The position numbers were made by a program, and so were the translations under genes. This document shows, one piece after another, positions 34,901 to 43,715 of a DNA stretch of 64,000 nt. The stretch is from Clostridium_AT radicumherbarum (GTDB taxonomy: Bacteria; Bacillota; Clostridia; Clostridiales; Clostridiaceae), in assembly GCF_045310525.1 (NCBI RefSeq), contig NZ_JBJHZY010000003.1:186001-250000 (forward strand). The letters are read 5' to 3'. The notes below the pieces were generated by a model. It searched no databases. It was not told where the DNA came from and saw nothing but the letters and a program-made list of their open reading frames with translations. The stretch's first letter is position 1. Each line of letters starts with the position of its first letter.

Positions 34901-36538
34901 TTAAACTACTTTTTTATCAAGGATTGATGCAAGTGCCTCATCAGTACTCCAAAAAATATTACCATTGTTAATAACATTAGAAGTATCTGTTCTCTTAAGC
35001 ATTTCTTCCACCTTAGGTTGAACTGCAGAAAAGACAACTTCAACACCTTTTGCGTTAAGTTCCCTAATGCATTTATGAAGAGTAATAGCACATGAAACAT
35101 CAATCATGGGTATACCACGCATAGATAAAATAATAAGACTAGCATTGTCTAGTTCTGACATGGCTTTAGTAAGTTTATCTGATGTACCAAAATAAAGTGG
35201 GCCTGTAAAATATATAACCTTAGTATTTTTAAGCTTCTGCATATCAATATCATTTCCCGACAGTCTTTCAGGATGAACATCGCTTATTGTTATGTCAATA
35301 TCAGAAATTCTTGCAATAAACAAAATAAGTGAAAATAAAGTTCCAATAATTATGGCTGTTGTTAAATCAAAGAATATAGTAGCAGCCATAGTGAGAATAA
35401 ATTTCCATATAGCACCTTTAAATTTCCTGCTGAAGATATTTGAGATACGATTCCAGTCATTCATTCTCCAGGCTGTAACAATCAGTACACCTGCCAGTGC
35501 TGCAAGTGGAATCCTAGACATTATTGGTGCTAGCAAAAACATGGATATTATAAGTCCTATTGAATGAAATACTGAAGTAAATCTAGTTTGACATCCAGAT
35601 TTTATACCAACACTTGTCCTAGCAATTGCTGCTGTAGCAGGCACACCACCTAAGATCGGTATTATAATATTACCAATTCCTTGAGCTATAAGCTCTTGAT
35701 CTGCATTAAACTTTTCATTTTTCATTGTTCCACCAGCTGATCCGCATAGTAAACTTTCTATCATTGCTAATGCTGCAATACTAATAGAAGGCATTATAAT
35801 AGCTTTTATATTTTCTAAAGAAAGAGTAGCAAAATTTAATCTGTCATTTAGAACAAGCTTAGCAGGTATATTTCCTACAACAGCTACATGAAGATTTCCT
35901 AAAGAACTTACAATTACTGCAATAATTAAACCTGCTAGTGATGATGGGAAAATATTATTTAACTTTTTAGGCCATAGGATCATCACAAATATTACCAATA
36001 AACCTATAGAAATTGTTGATAAATGTGGATTAAATCCAAGCTTAGAATAGGATGCAATTTTTTCTATAGCATTTTTCCCCTTACTTACTGTACCAAAAAA
36101 GTTATCTACTTGTCCAAGTGCTATGATAACTGCAATACCTGAAGTAAAGCCAGTAATTACAGGCATAGGAATATAATTTACAATATGTCCGAATTTGAAT
36201 ATTCCTGCAATAAGAAGGATTATTCCAGATATAAAACCTGCAACAAGAATACCCTGTATACCAAATTGTATGGCAATTGGGACAAGAACTGCTGTCATGG
36301 CCCCAGTTGGTCCTGAAATTTGATATGAAGCACCTCCTAGAAGTCCGATAACAATACCTGCAAAAATAGCTGTTATCATTCCAGAGGCGGCTGTTGCACC
36401 GCTACTTACACCGAAGGCCAATGCTAATGGAAGTGCTACGGCTGTTACTGTCAATCCTGAAAGCATGTCCTTTACCAAAGAGTTGCTGTTATATCCCCTA
36501 AACTCATTCTTTAAATTGAGTACAAAATTATTAAACAA
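34901..36538 (-). CDS. SulP-family anion transporter with STAS domain
   Basis: 545 residues. About 12 membrane segments with SulP motifs (VTAVALPLALAFGVSSGA near the start, ITGFTSGIAVIIALGQ, and GIGNIIIPILGGVPATAAIARTS). A C-terminal STAS domain begins near 430 and includes MRGIPMIDVS, the phosphorylation-like loop. The group carries sulfate, bicarbonate or other anions by symport. It lies convergent to the NYN gene. A long hairpin 60 bases upstream may regulate it. Confidence 0.9.
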   Translation of the reverse strand: MFNNFVLNLKNEFRGYNSNSLVKDMLSGLTVTAVALPLALAFGVSSGATAASGMITAIFAGIVIGLLGGASYQISGPTGAMTAVLVPIAIQFGIQGILVAGFISGIILLIAGIFKFGHIVNYIPMPVITGFTSGIAVIIALGQVDNFFGTVSKGKNAIEKIASYSKLGFNPHLSTISIGLLVIFVMILWPKKLNNIFPSSLAGLIIAVIVSSLGNLHVAVVGNIPAKLVLNDRLNFATLSLENIKAIIMPSISIAALAMIESLLCGSAGGTMKNEKFNADQELIAQGIGNIIIPILGGVPATAAIARTSVGIKSGCQTRFTSVFHSIGLIISMFLLAPIMSRIPLAALAGVLIVTAWRMNDWNRISNIFSRKFKGAIWKFILTMAATIFFDLTTAIIIGTLFSLILFIARISDIDITISDVHPERLSGNDIDMQKLKNTKVIYFTGPLYFGTSDKLTKAMSELDNASLIILSMRGIPMIDVSCAITLHKCIRELNAKGVEVVFSAVQPKVEEMLKRTDTSNVINNGNIFWSTDEALASILDKKVV

Positions 36539-36599
36539 ATATAGTCCTCCTCGTATTGTATATCTTTTAAATACTTTAAATAAAAATTATAAATTTTTG

Positions 36600-36641
36600 A
36601 ACATACTTTAACATTTTAACATAAAAATGTTAGAGTATGTT
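36600..36641 (-). promoter_or_regulatory. Long inverted repeat in the SulP leader region
   Basis: 18-base arms, AACATACTTTAACATTTT (36600-36617) and its complement at 36624-36641 with one mismatch, loop 6. It lies 60-100 bases upstream of the SulP start. On the minus strand it lacks a T-run directly after it, so an operator or RNA structure is more likely than a simple terminator. The rest of this 289-base gap shows nothing else. Confidence 0.4.
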
Positions 36642-36827
36642 AAAAGCATTAATTTTTTATTAATTTTAGTCGTTAAGTATTCCATTTTAAGGGATATTCA
36701 CAAACCACCATATCGATAATCACTAATCAGTCACAGCTAAACTTTATCCGAATAAATTATATGAAATAGTTGTTTAGAATTGGCATATAAATAATTATGA
36801 TTAAAAGCTGCATAAGGTGGTGTTATC

Positions 36828-37634
36828 ATTTTAATATACAAATTTTTAATAGGGGCTATTTGCATTCTTTATTTATTTTTATCCACTAGAATTAAAATAA
36901 ATATTGTAAGCGGAATTCTTATATGCTTATGTGGCTTTGTACTAGCAGTATTCTTTAAAAGCTATGCTTTATTATATACAGGCTTGCTGTGCTCATTTAT
37001 AATATCATTTAAGTACTATACAGTAAGCAAGCATAAAGTAGATTCTGTGAAACTTCTAGAAGTCTTTATATTGAATTTTATAAATATAATCATATCTATT
37101 TATGGAATAATCCAAGTTGTATATATTTATTCAGCAAAATATAATATACAAAAATATATACCATTAACAAAAATATCAATAATAGAAATTACACCTATTG
37201 TATATATGCTTTTTATATATTTTGTGATAATAATTCTAATACTTTCAATTAACAGCAATTTAAGTACATATAGTAAAAGTGATATACATCATGCAATGAT
37301 TAAAACAATGACAACAATTTTTTTGGTAGTGCTAGTTATTATATTTGTTAATGCAGTTCTTTTTTTCATAATACATAATTTCCCTATGAATAATTTATTC
37401 AGCCCTTTTGCTGGGAACTTTCTTAGGGATCCTATTAAAGTTAATTATAAGCTGCCTAAAGCATTTATTGATTGTCTTTGGTTTAGTGCAACTACATTCT
37501 TTACTGTAGGTTATGGGGATATGCATCCTGTTGGAAATATAATGTATCTAGTATCAACAATGGAAATGATAAGTGCATATATTTTGGGCATGATTATGCT
37601 TCCGATTTTACTGCTTAGGATATCTAATAAATAG
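36828..37634 (+). CDS. Two-pore-type potassium channel protein, likely ATT start
   Basis: About 268 residues if translation begins at ATT 36828, where AAGGTGG lies 7 bases upstream and the frame opens (M)LIYKFLIGAICILYLFLS. The first standard start in frame is TTG 36984, inside the second hydrophobic segment and without a ribosome site. Six to seven membrane segments. Near the C-terminus the ion-channel filter FFTVGYGDMHPVG is complete. Channel selectivity for K+ follows from TVGYGD; no regulatory RCK domain is present. The ATT context TATCATT is identical to that at 17805. Confidence 0.72.
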   Translation: MLIYKFLIGAICILYLFLSTRIKINIVSGILICLCGFVLAVFFKSYALLYTGLLCSFIISFKYYTVSKHKVDSVKLLEVFILNFINIIISIYGIIQVVYIYSAKYNIQKYIPLTKISIIEITPIVYMLFIYFVIIILILSINSNLSTYSKSDIHHAMIKTMTTIFLVVLVIIFVNAVLFFIIHNFPMNNLFSPFAGNFLRDPIKVNYKLPKAFIDCLWFSATTFFTVGYGDMHPVGNIMYLVSTMEMISAYILGMIMLPILLLRISNK

Positions 37635-37762
37635 CAAAGAGACACGGTTTGTTAAGCTATTAGATAATATGATTATGGCTATAGATTTTTCCTTACCTAA
37701 AAGAAAGTTAGGCATGTACTCAAAGTGAAATTCGGGTATAATTATTTTATGGAGATGATATA

Positions 37763-38050
37763 TTGAATATAATTATTAGCGAACAAGTAAAAACTTATTT
37801 GAAAGGGAAAAATATTAACTGTTTAGCTTTAAGTATTTTAAGACCCAAAGGGTGTTGAGTGAGCGTCTCTACCCCAAGCGTAGAGTATAAAGTGCCGGCG
37901 GCACTAAATCAATATGATTACTATTTAGTTGATAATATAAATGTGTATATAGATAAATTGGCAAAATCTGAAGCAGGAGAAATAAAGTTTATCATCAAGA
38001 GTTTTTTAGTGCTGAAGTACGTTGATGTGGAAGGCATTAAATTAATTTAG
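37763..38050 (+). CDS. CC/Se-motif selenoprotein (in-frame UGA as selenocysteine)
   Basis: TTG start at 37763 with GGAG 8 bases upstream. Codons 1-31 read MNIIISEQVKTYLKGKNI, then NCLALSILRPKGC. Codon 32 is TGA (37856-37858), and the same frame continues with VSVSTPSVEYKVP to a stop at 38048-38050, giving 95 residues. The upstream and downstream parts fit the small clostridial CC/Se-motif family, in which homologues carry Cys or Sec after a Cys. Reading TGA as selenocysteine makes a Cys-Sec pair. Family recognition is from memory. Function is unknown, possibly redox or metal binding. No other gene is disrupted here. Confidence 0.78.
37859..37904 (+). promoter_or_regulatory. Candidate bacterial SECIS element
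   Basis: Two hairpins directly after the UGA: CTCTAC (37867-37872) / GTAGAG (37880-37885), loop 7; and GTGCC (37892-37896) / GGCAC (37900-37904), loop GGC. A bacterial SECIS is a stem-loop within about 40 bases of the UGA with a G early in the loop; the second fits the loop rule, the first fits the distance better. Which one SelB would bind is undecided. Confidence 0.55.
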
Positions 38051-38078
38051 TTGTTAAATTAATTTATATAAGGCGCTG

Positions 38079-38270
38079 GAAGCCTTTAACAAGGAATTAT
38101 AATAAGGTGAGATATCCTTATTATTTTTTTATAGCTAGAAGAAGATGAAAGGTAAGTTCAATGCAGCATAATAAGGATTTATTGTTCGCCTTGGGAGGAA
38201 GGCTTTATTATATAGAAATGTGTAAATTTATGGTATATAATTTATATATAGGTACAGAAGATAAATATTA
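38079..38270 (+). repeat. Terminator-promoter repeat, copy 7, fused to a hydrolase C-terminal relic
   Basis: 192 bases aligned without gaps to 40675-40866 with about 17 differences. Begins with the codons GAA GCC TTT AAC AAG GAA TTA TAA, matching the last codons of the hydrolase at 39880 (EVFNAEL-stop). Then comes a terminator AATAAGG...CCTTATT with T-run (38101-38131), a second hairpin (TTCGCCTTGGGAGGAAGG) and TATAATTTATATATAGG. The alpha/beta hydrolase at 38343 follows. Everything before the relic codons is lost. Confidence 0.8.
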
Positions 38271-38342
38271 AGATACAATGTATTTCCGTGAATAAAAAAT
38301 TCTGATATTAAATTTATTTAAATATATAAGAGGTGAAATTTT

Positions 38343-39107
38343 ATGAAAGAGTATTTTTTAAATAAAACTAATTGTATGCTTCGCTATAATGATTTTCCAG
38401 GTGATGAAATGCCCATTATATTTATTCATGGACTCGGTTGTTCTGGCTCTTTTGATTATCCCCAAGTAGCTGCACAAGAAGCTTTAAAAAAACATCGTTG
38501 CATCTTAATAGATCTTTTAGGTTCAGGATACAGTGATAAGCCTGATAATTTTGGTTATAGTGTTAAAGAGCACGCAGATTATTTAGTGGATTTTATTGAT
38601 TCTTTAAAAATAGATTCATTTATCTTATTTGGACATAGTTTAGGTGGTGCAGTTGCACTTTCTTTGGCTGACATGTGCAAAGGCAAAATTTCTAAGATTG
38701 TTCTAAGTGAATCTAATCTAGACAAAAGTGTCGAAGGTTCAACAAGTAAGTATATTTCTAATTTTGATATGCATGAGTTTATTAGTAAAGAATTTCATGA
38801 ATTGGTTAAGGTTAGTAGAACAAGTGGAAATGAGATGTGGGCAGCTTCATTATCTCTATGGTCACCTAAGGCTGCATATTTGATATCGAAATCTGCTGCA
38901 AAAGGTGGAGAGCCATCATGGAGAGAAATATTATATTCACTTGAATGTCCTAAAACATTTATTTTCGGAGAGAAATCATTGCCAGATCCAGATATGCAGG
39001 TACTCTCTGATCATGGTGTTAAAATTGAGATTGTAGAGAAGGCTGGGCATTCTATGGCTTGGGAGAATCCGAAAGGATTAGCTGAAGCTATTATTAAAGG
39101 GATATAA
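38343..39107 (+). CDS. Alpha/beta hydrolase
   Basis: 254 residues. Oxyanion loop FIHGLGCSGSFDY, nucleophile elbow FGHSLGGA with Ser99, and C-terminal acid and His in EKAGHSMAWENPKGLAEAI. Matches epoxide-hydrolase/lipase-like alpha/beta folds of about 250 residues. It is unlike the proline-iminopeptidase-type hydrolase two genes on. Likely driven by repeat copy 7. Confidence 0.87.
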   Translation: MKEYFLNKTNCMLRYNDFPGDEMPIIFIHGLGCSGSFDYPQVAAQEALKKHRCILIDLLGSGYSDKPDNFGYSVKEHADYLVDFIDSLKIDSFILFGHSLGGAVALSLADMCKGKISKIVLSESNLDKSVEGSTSKYISNFDMHEFISKEFHELVKVSRTSGNEMWAASLSLWSPKAAYLISKSAAKGGEPSWREILYSLECPKTFIFGEKSLPDPDMQVLSDHGVKIEIVEKAGHSMAWENPKGLAEAIIKGI

Positions 39108-39115
39108 GGAATTGA

Positions 39116-39211
39116 GAATATGTAGTTATTAAAGCTGCAGAGAAAAGATTACAAGATATGAATTTAACTAACGAAAATCAAAAGTATGTAATGCTAAAGT
39201 TTAAAAAGTAG
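39116..39211 (+). pseudogene. 32-codon gene relic
   Basis: An open stretch without a start reads EYVVIKAAEKRLQDMNLTN, then ENQKYVMLKFKK and stop. It lies 9 bases after the hydrolase stop and 18 before the HD gene. The charged helix with a basic end looks like the tail of a real protein, origin unrecognised. One of several fragments that point to gene turnover here. Confidence 0.3.
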
Positions 39212-39228
39212 ATTGGAGATAAAATTGA

Positions 39229-39861
39229 ATGGGGAGTTTAAGCGAAATGAATTATGTTCCATCCGTCGAGGAGGCCAAGCAAATATTAGAAGAGAGTGAA
39301 AAGTTAAATCCTGGTCCTTGGGTAAAACATTCAATATATGTAGGTAATGCTGCAGAACTAATAGCTCAGAATTGTTCAGGTCTAAATTCAGAACTAGCTT
39401 TTGTGTTGGGGTTACTCCATGATATTGGGAGAAGATTTGGTGTCACAAGTATGAGGCATATCATTGATGGATATAATTTTCTTTCACAAAAGGGCTATCA
39501 TTTATCTGCAAAGATATGTATAACACATTCGTTTCCATATAAAAATATTAAAGCAGTATTCGGGAAATGGGACTGCAGTGATGAGGAGTTTAGATTTGTT
39601 GAACAATTTCTAAATAAGACAGAGTTTGATGATTATGACAAGTTAATTCAGCTATGTGATGCTCTGGCTTTACCAACTGGATTCTGTTTAATCGAAAAAA
39701 GGATGATTGATGTAGCTCTCAGGCATGGGCTAAATGAATATATAGTTCCAAAGTGGAGAGAAACCTTTAAAATTCAAAAATATTTCGAAGAGCTCATGGG
39801 AAAATCATTGTACAGTGCGCTTCCGGGAGTTGTAGAAAATACTTTTAATTCACCTGGCTAA
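39229..39861 (+). CDS. HD-domain phosphohydrolase
   Basis: 210 residues. The HD motif is FVLGLLHDIGRRFG, with an early H (WVKHSIYVGNAAELIA), a third H in ICITHSFPY and a D in LIQLCDALALP: the H...HD...D metal set of HD hydrolases. Relatives are mostly predicted nucleotidases or phosphodiesterases; none is assigned for this branch. GGAGATAAAATTGA precedes the ATG. The truncated hydrolase follows after 18 bases. Confidence 0.83.
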   Translation: MGSLSEMNYVPSVEEAKQILEESEKLNPGPWVKHSIYVGNAAELIAQNCSGLNSELAFVLGLLHDIGRRFGVTSMRHIIDGYNFLSQKGYHLSAKICITHSFPYKNIKAVFGKWDCSDEEFRFVEQFLNKTEFDDYDKLIQLCDALALPTGFCLIEKRMIDVALRHGLNEYIVPKWRETFKIQKYFEELMGKSLYSALPGVVENTFNSPG

Positions 39862-39879
39862 TTGGGGCCAAGCCTTTGA

Positions 39880-40698
39880 TGGAGGGAAGATGTTTTTACT
39901 GTGGTGCATTGGGATCAGCGTGGCTGTGGAAAGACGTTTACTAAGAATCCTAATAAATATCCGACCATTGAATTGATGCTAAAGGATTTATATGAAATCA
40001 TTCAATATCTAAAGAAAAGATATAATAAGCAAAAAATAATTATACTTGGGCATTCATGGGGAAGTGTTTTGGGAAGTGCATTTATTAGGCAATATCCTGA
40101 GAATGTTGCTTATTATATTGGAGTTGGGCAAGTTATTAATATGATTGAAAATAAACGTGTTGGCTTTGATAAAGTTAAAGAATTAATTTTAAAGACTGGT
40201 GATAGCAAGGCTTTAAAAAAGCTTGAGTCTATAGGTGATTATCCCGGGAGCAAATATGATAATAATTTTATAAAAAAATGCATGAAACTGCGTAAGCTTC
40301 AAGGGAAGTATGATTTAGCTGTTAAGTTTGGGCTTTCCATACTTATAACAGCATTTAAATGTTCTATCTTTGAAGTTTCAGATTGTTTTGCGTTGATAAA
40401 AGGTATTAAAGCAAATAAAAAAGTAAATGAATTTCTATTTTCTTTTGATTTAAACTCACAATCCTTTGATTATAAAGTACCTGTTTATTACATTTTAGGG
40501 GAAGACGACTGGCAAACGCCTTTTGTAATTGCACAAAATTACTTTAGTAAAATTATTGCACCTAATAAAAAATCCTACATAATACCTAATGCTGGGCACA
40601 TGACTATGTTAGATCAACCTAAATTATTTTTTCAAGCACTTTTAGATATTAATAAGCAAGAAATAGAAAACTATGAAGTCTTTAACGCGGAATTATAA
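39880..40698 (+). pseudogene. Proline-iminopeptidase-like alpha/beta hydrolase lacking its N-terminus
   Basis: Open from 39880 (after TGA 39877) and probably read from GTG 39901 if at all. Residues show TVVHWDQRGCGKTF, then LGHSWGSVLGS with the nucleophile Ser, YILGEDDWQTP with an Asp and AGHMTMLD with the His. The family normally has a further 40-60 residues containing the HGGPG oxyanion motif, absent here. Start site GGAGGGAAG is poorly spaced (14 bases). Probably inactive. Its 3' end is the source of the relic inside repeat copy 7. Confidence 0.78.
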
Positions 40699-40866
40699 TA
40701 AGGCGAAATATCCTTATTATTTTTTTATAGCTAACTGAAGCTGAAAGATAAGTTCAATGTAGTATAATAAAGATTTATTGTTCGCCTTGGGAGGAAGGCT
40801 TTATTATATAGAAATGTGTAAATTTATGGTTTATAATCTATATATAGGAATAGAAGATAAATATTA
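40675..40866 (+). repeat. Terminator-promoter repeat, copy 8 (192-bp duplicate of copy 7)
   Basis: Covers the last codons of the truncated hydrolase, its terminator AATAAGG...CCTTATT with T-run (40697-40732), the hairpin TTCGCCTTGGGAGGAAGG and GGTTTATAATCTATATATAGG. Same length as copy 7 with about 17 mismatches. It leads into the amj gene 38 bases later. Confidence 0.82.
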
Positions 40867-40903
40867 TGATTTGATGCCTTTTCGGCAAATTGGGGGAAAA
40901 TAA

Positions 40904-41707
40904 ATGTCATCACAAGTAATAATTGTTCTAATTCTTACAATTATCATTTATATTATTTCAACTTTATCTTATTCTGTACGAATTGTTGGAGTAAAAACAG
41001 GAAGGATAGCTATATCTTTTGCTGTATTTAATATTTTCGCATTAATATCTAGAACAGCTAACAGTATACAAGCACCATTAATGGCCAAAACAATTGAAAA
41101 TACTATAAAAGCAGGAAATCCTCAAAGTTTACTATTTATATTCAGATGGATTTTAGTTTCAACAACATTAGCTACAATTATTGGTGCACTACTTATGCCA
41201 ACATTTATAAAAGTTTTTGGAAAGGCTGTAGAAGGATTTAGTATTTATCGTTCTATGCCTAAATTATTATTGCACGGTTTTTCAAAGTCAGGAATAGAGC
41301 AGTTCAAAAATAGTGTTACAAGACCTAAAAAAGAGAATTTAGAACAATTAAAAAGTTTTAAAATGATACCTAAAAAAATCATTTTACTTAATACTATTGC
41401 TTTTGCAATATCAACTGTTGGTATTTTGGCTTCATTGTATGCTGGATGTTTAAATCCAGAATTAAGGACGACTTGCAGTACCTTAGCTGCGGTAATAAAC
41501 GGTATGTCTACCATACTTATGTTTATGTTTGTAGATCCATACATATCAATGCTAACAGATGATGTAATAAAAGGTGAATGTACTGTATCACAATTTAATA
41601 GATGTATAATTTTTATAGTTGAGGGATTAATTATGGGTACTATTTTAGCTCAATTTTTATTAGTCCCAGCAGCAAAGGCAATAGCTTTTATAGCTAAAGT
41701 AATATAG
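40904..41707 (+). CDS. amj: Lipid II flippase Amj-family protein
   Basis: 267 residues with about six membrane segments. Starts SSQVIIVLILTIIIYIISTLSYSVRIVGVKTGRIAISFAVFNI, followed by RTANSIQAPLMAKTIE; these match the Amj/DUF2837 family first defined by Bacillus subtilis YdaH. Amj flips lipid II during peptidoglycan synthesis and backs up MurJ. GGGGGAA site 9 bases before ATG. It sits behind repeat copy 8 and appears monocistronic. Confidence 0.83.
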   Translation: MSSQVIIVLILTIIIYIISTLSYSVRIVGVKTGRIAISFAVFNIFALISRTANSIQAPLMAKTIENTIKAGNPQSLLFIFRWILVSTTLATIIGALLMPTFIKVFGKAVEGFSIYRSMPKLLLHGFSKSGIEQFKNSVTRPKKENLEQLKSFKMIPKKIILLNTIAFAISTVGILASLYAGCLNPELRTTCSTLAAVINGMSTILMFMFVDPYISMLTDDVIKGECTVSQFNRCIIFIVEGLIMGTILAQFLLVPAAKAIAFIAKVI

Positions 41708-41781
41708 TATTATATTCCTGCGGGCTAATCCTATCATTGGTATTAGTATAACAATTAGTAAGAAAAAAAGGATGGTATTAA

Positions 41782-42681
41782 ATGTCTGCAACATCAATCA
41801 TATTAAATGTTTTGTTCAGAAAGGGAGATGCTATAAGGGATAAAGGGCTTATTGCCCCAGATAATATCAAAAGGTATGACAATCTAGATTACTATGGGGA
41901 TAAAATTGAAAGCCATTTGCTTGATGTATACTATCCAAGTTCAGAGGAAAAACCTCTGCCAACAATTATTTCAGTTCATGGCGGCGGCTGGGTATACGGA
42001 AGCAAGGAGGTATATCAGTTTTATTGTATGAACTTAGCACGTTCAGGTTTTACAGTAGTAAACTTCAACTATCGCCTTGCACCAAAGGATAAATTTCCTG
42101 CTACGCTAGAGGATGTAAATGCTGTTTTTCATTGGGTGAAGAAAAATGCAGAAAAGTTTCATGTTGACCTAAATAATTTGTTCGTTGTAGGCGATTCAGC
42201 AGGTGCACAGATTGCAAGCCAATATTCAGCAATCATTACTAATGCAAATTATGCAAAAATGTTTGATCTTAACACTCCTAATATTAGAATAAAGGCTTTG
42301 GGATTAAACTGTGGTATGTTTGATCCTCTTGATAGGGTGAGAAAGGGCGGAAATAAACCCATAAATAGACTTCTCAAAAATTTATTAAGGGACTATCTTG
42401 GTAAAGAAATTTACAAGTATGAAAAGGAAATGGATTTTCAGTCAAATATTGCGCCAGATTATCCTCCAGCCTTTATAACATGCAGTGTTAATGATAGATT
42501 AGTAGGCTGCAAACCTGCTTTCCTTGATAAATTAAGAAATGCTGGAGTTACTTACATTTACAAAGAATATGGTCATAATGACAGGTCAAATAATCATGTA
42601 TTTCATCTTGATATAAGGAAAGATCAATCAATTAAGCTTAATAATGAACAGATAGATTTTTTTAACCAATATATAACCTAG
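41782..42681 (+). CDS. Alpha/beta hydrolase of the hormone-sensitive-lipase (fold-3) type
   Basis: 299 residues. Oxyanion motif SVHGGGWVYGSKE, nucleophile VVGDSAGAQ with Ser139, and downstream Asp (VNDRLVG) and His (KEYGHNDRSNNHVFH): the complete HSL-family triad. Esterase of short acyl chains in the cytoplasm is the usual activity. No signal peptide. AAAGGATGG site before ATG. Confidence 0.87.
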   Translation: MSATSIILNVLFRKGDAIRDKGLIAPDNIKRYDNLDYYGDKIESHLLDVYYPSSEEKPLPTIISVHGGGWVYGSKEVYQFYCMNLARSGFTVVNFNYRLAPKDKFPATLEDVNAVFHWVKKNAEKFHVDLNNLFVVGDSAGAQIASQYSAIITNANYAKMFDLNTPNIRIKALGLNCGMFDPLDRVRKGGNKPINRLLKNLLRDYLGKEIYKYEKEMDFQSNIAPDYPPAFITCSVNDRLVGCKPAFLDKLRNAGVTYIYKEYGHNDRSNNHVFHLDIRKDQSIKLNNEQIDFFNQYIT

Positions 42682-42770
42682 TTATACGGTTATTACATTA
42701 TTTTAGTCTTAACTATTTAGATAAGATAAACTTTGAGAGGAAATAAAATCAAAAGAGGCGGTGTATTCTT

Positions 42771-43586
42771 ATGAAAAAAATAGGTAGCCTTATATGTATA
42801 GCCTGTATAAGTATGTCAATTGCAGGCTGTACAGCTAAAACTACCTCCCAAGTAATAGATAATAAAGCTGAAGCAAAAAATAATATTACAGTAAAGGATG
42901 GAACAGAGAAACTTAAACCATTAGAATTAGTAGGCCCTTCTACTCCTTATAATATTAATAAATTTATTGTAGAATGTGACTTACCTCAAGCGCCTGAAAA
43001 AGTAGAAGTCTTTAAACCAACTAATGTGAGAGATGCTGAGGGCTCAATCAATTACAGGCCAAGTAATGAGAGCTTACTTTCTACTGAAGATGCACTAGAT
43101 TTTGAAAAAGCAGCGCAAGTTGCGGAAAAGTTTTTAGTGGAAAAAGGTATTAAGACACCAGTTGAAGATATAAGTGTAAAGATAACAAGTTCTACTACTT
43201 CCCTTTCTGATGGAAAGGTTGATGTTTCGACTGTTTCAGCGTATTTACCTCGGAAAATTAATGGAATAAGGCTTTATGATGGAGATATAATTGTAAGAAT
43301 TTCAAAAGGCTATAATATTGTTGGATATAAAAATACAGATTTTGAATTAAATTCAAAGGGTTATTATAAAATAATATCACCTAAAGAAGCGGTAGAATTA
43401 GCTCCAAAATATACTAAGGCTATTTGGGGAGATGCCTTTTCCAGCACAGGATATATAACAAGTATTGAATTATGTTATTTTGGTTTAACACAAAACAATA
43501 TACAGCCAGTATATGTTATTACTGGATACACAGATAAGAATAAAAAGGATCAGGTATTTAGTGTTATCATACCTGCAGTAAGATGA
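42771..43586 (+). CDS. Lipoprotein, unknown function (YycI/YcdB-like repeats)
   Basis: 271 residues. Signal peptide ending SIAGC, a lipobox with lipidated Cys19. The mature protein starts with a low-complexity tether and has two similar beta-rich parts (about 60-140 and 165-265), in the manner of YycI-type or PepSY-related extracellular domains. GAGGCGG site before ATG. It precedes the APC permease by 130 bases and may act with the membrane proteins around it. Confidence 0.65.
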   Translation: MKKIGSLICIACISMSIAGCTAKTTSQVIDNKAEAKNNITVKDGTEKLKPLELVGPSTPYNINKFIVECDLPQAPEKVEVFKPTNVRDAEGSINYRPSNESLLSTEDALDFEKAAQVAEKFLVEKGIKTPVEDISVKITSSTTSLSDGKVDVSTVSAYLPRKINGIRLYDGDIIVRISKGYNIVGYKNTDFELNSKGYYKIISPKEAVELAPKYTKAIWGDAFSSTGYITSIELCYFGLTQNNIQPVYVITGYTDKNKKDQVFSVIIPAVR

Positions 43587-43715
43587 TATACAAATATATG
43601 GTAAATATGATATAATTTACATAACGCTTCGCTATTTAAAAGAAATGACAAAATAATTCAACTTATATGTTATTAAAACGGGGATTATTACTACAGGATT
43701 TTCAGGGGGAAAATT

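Noticed and set aside
38079..40866. Insertion sequence explaining the 192-bp duplication
   Set aside because: No transposase or terminal inverted repeats flank either copy; the duplication ends inside ordinary gene sequence.
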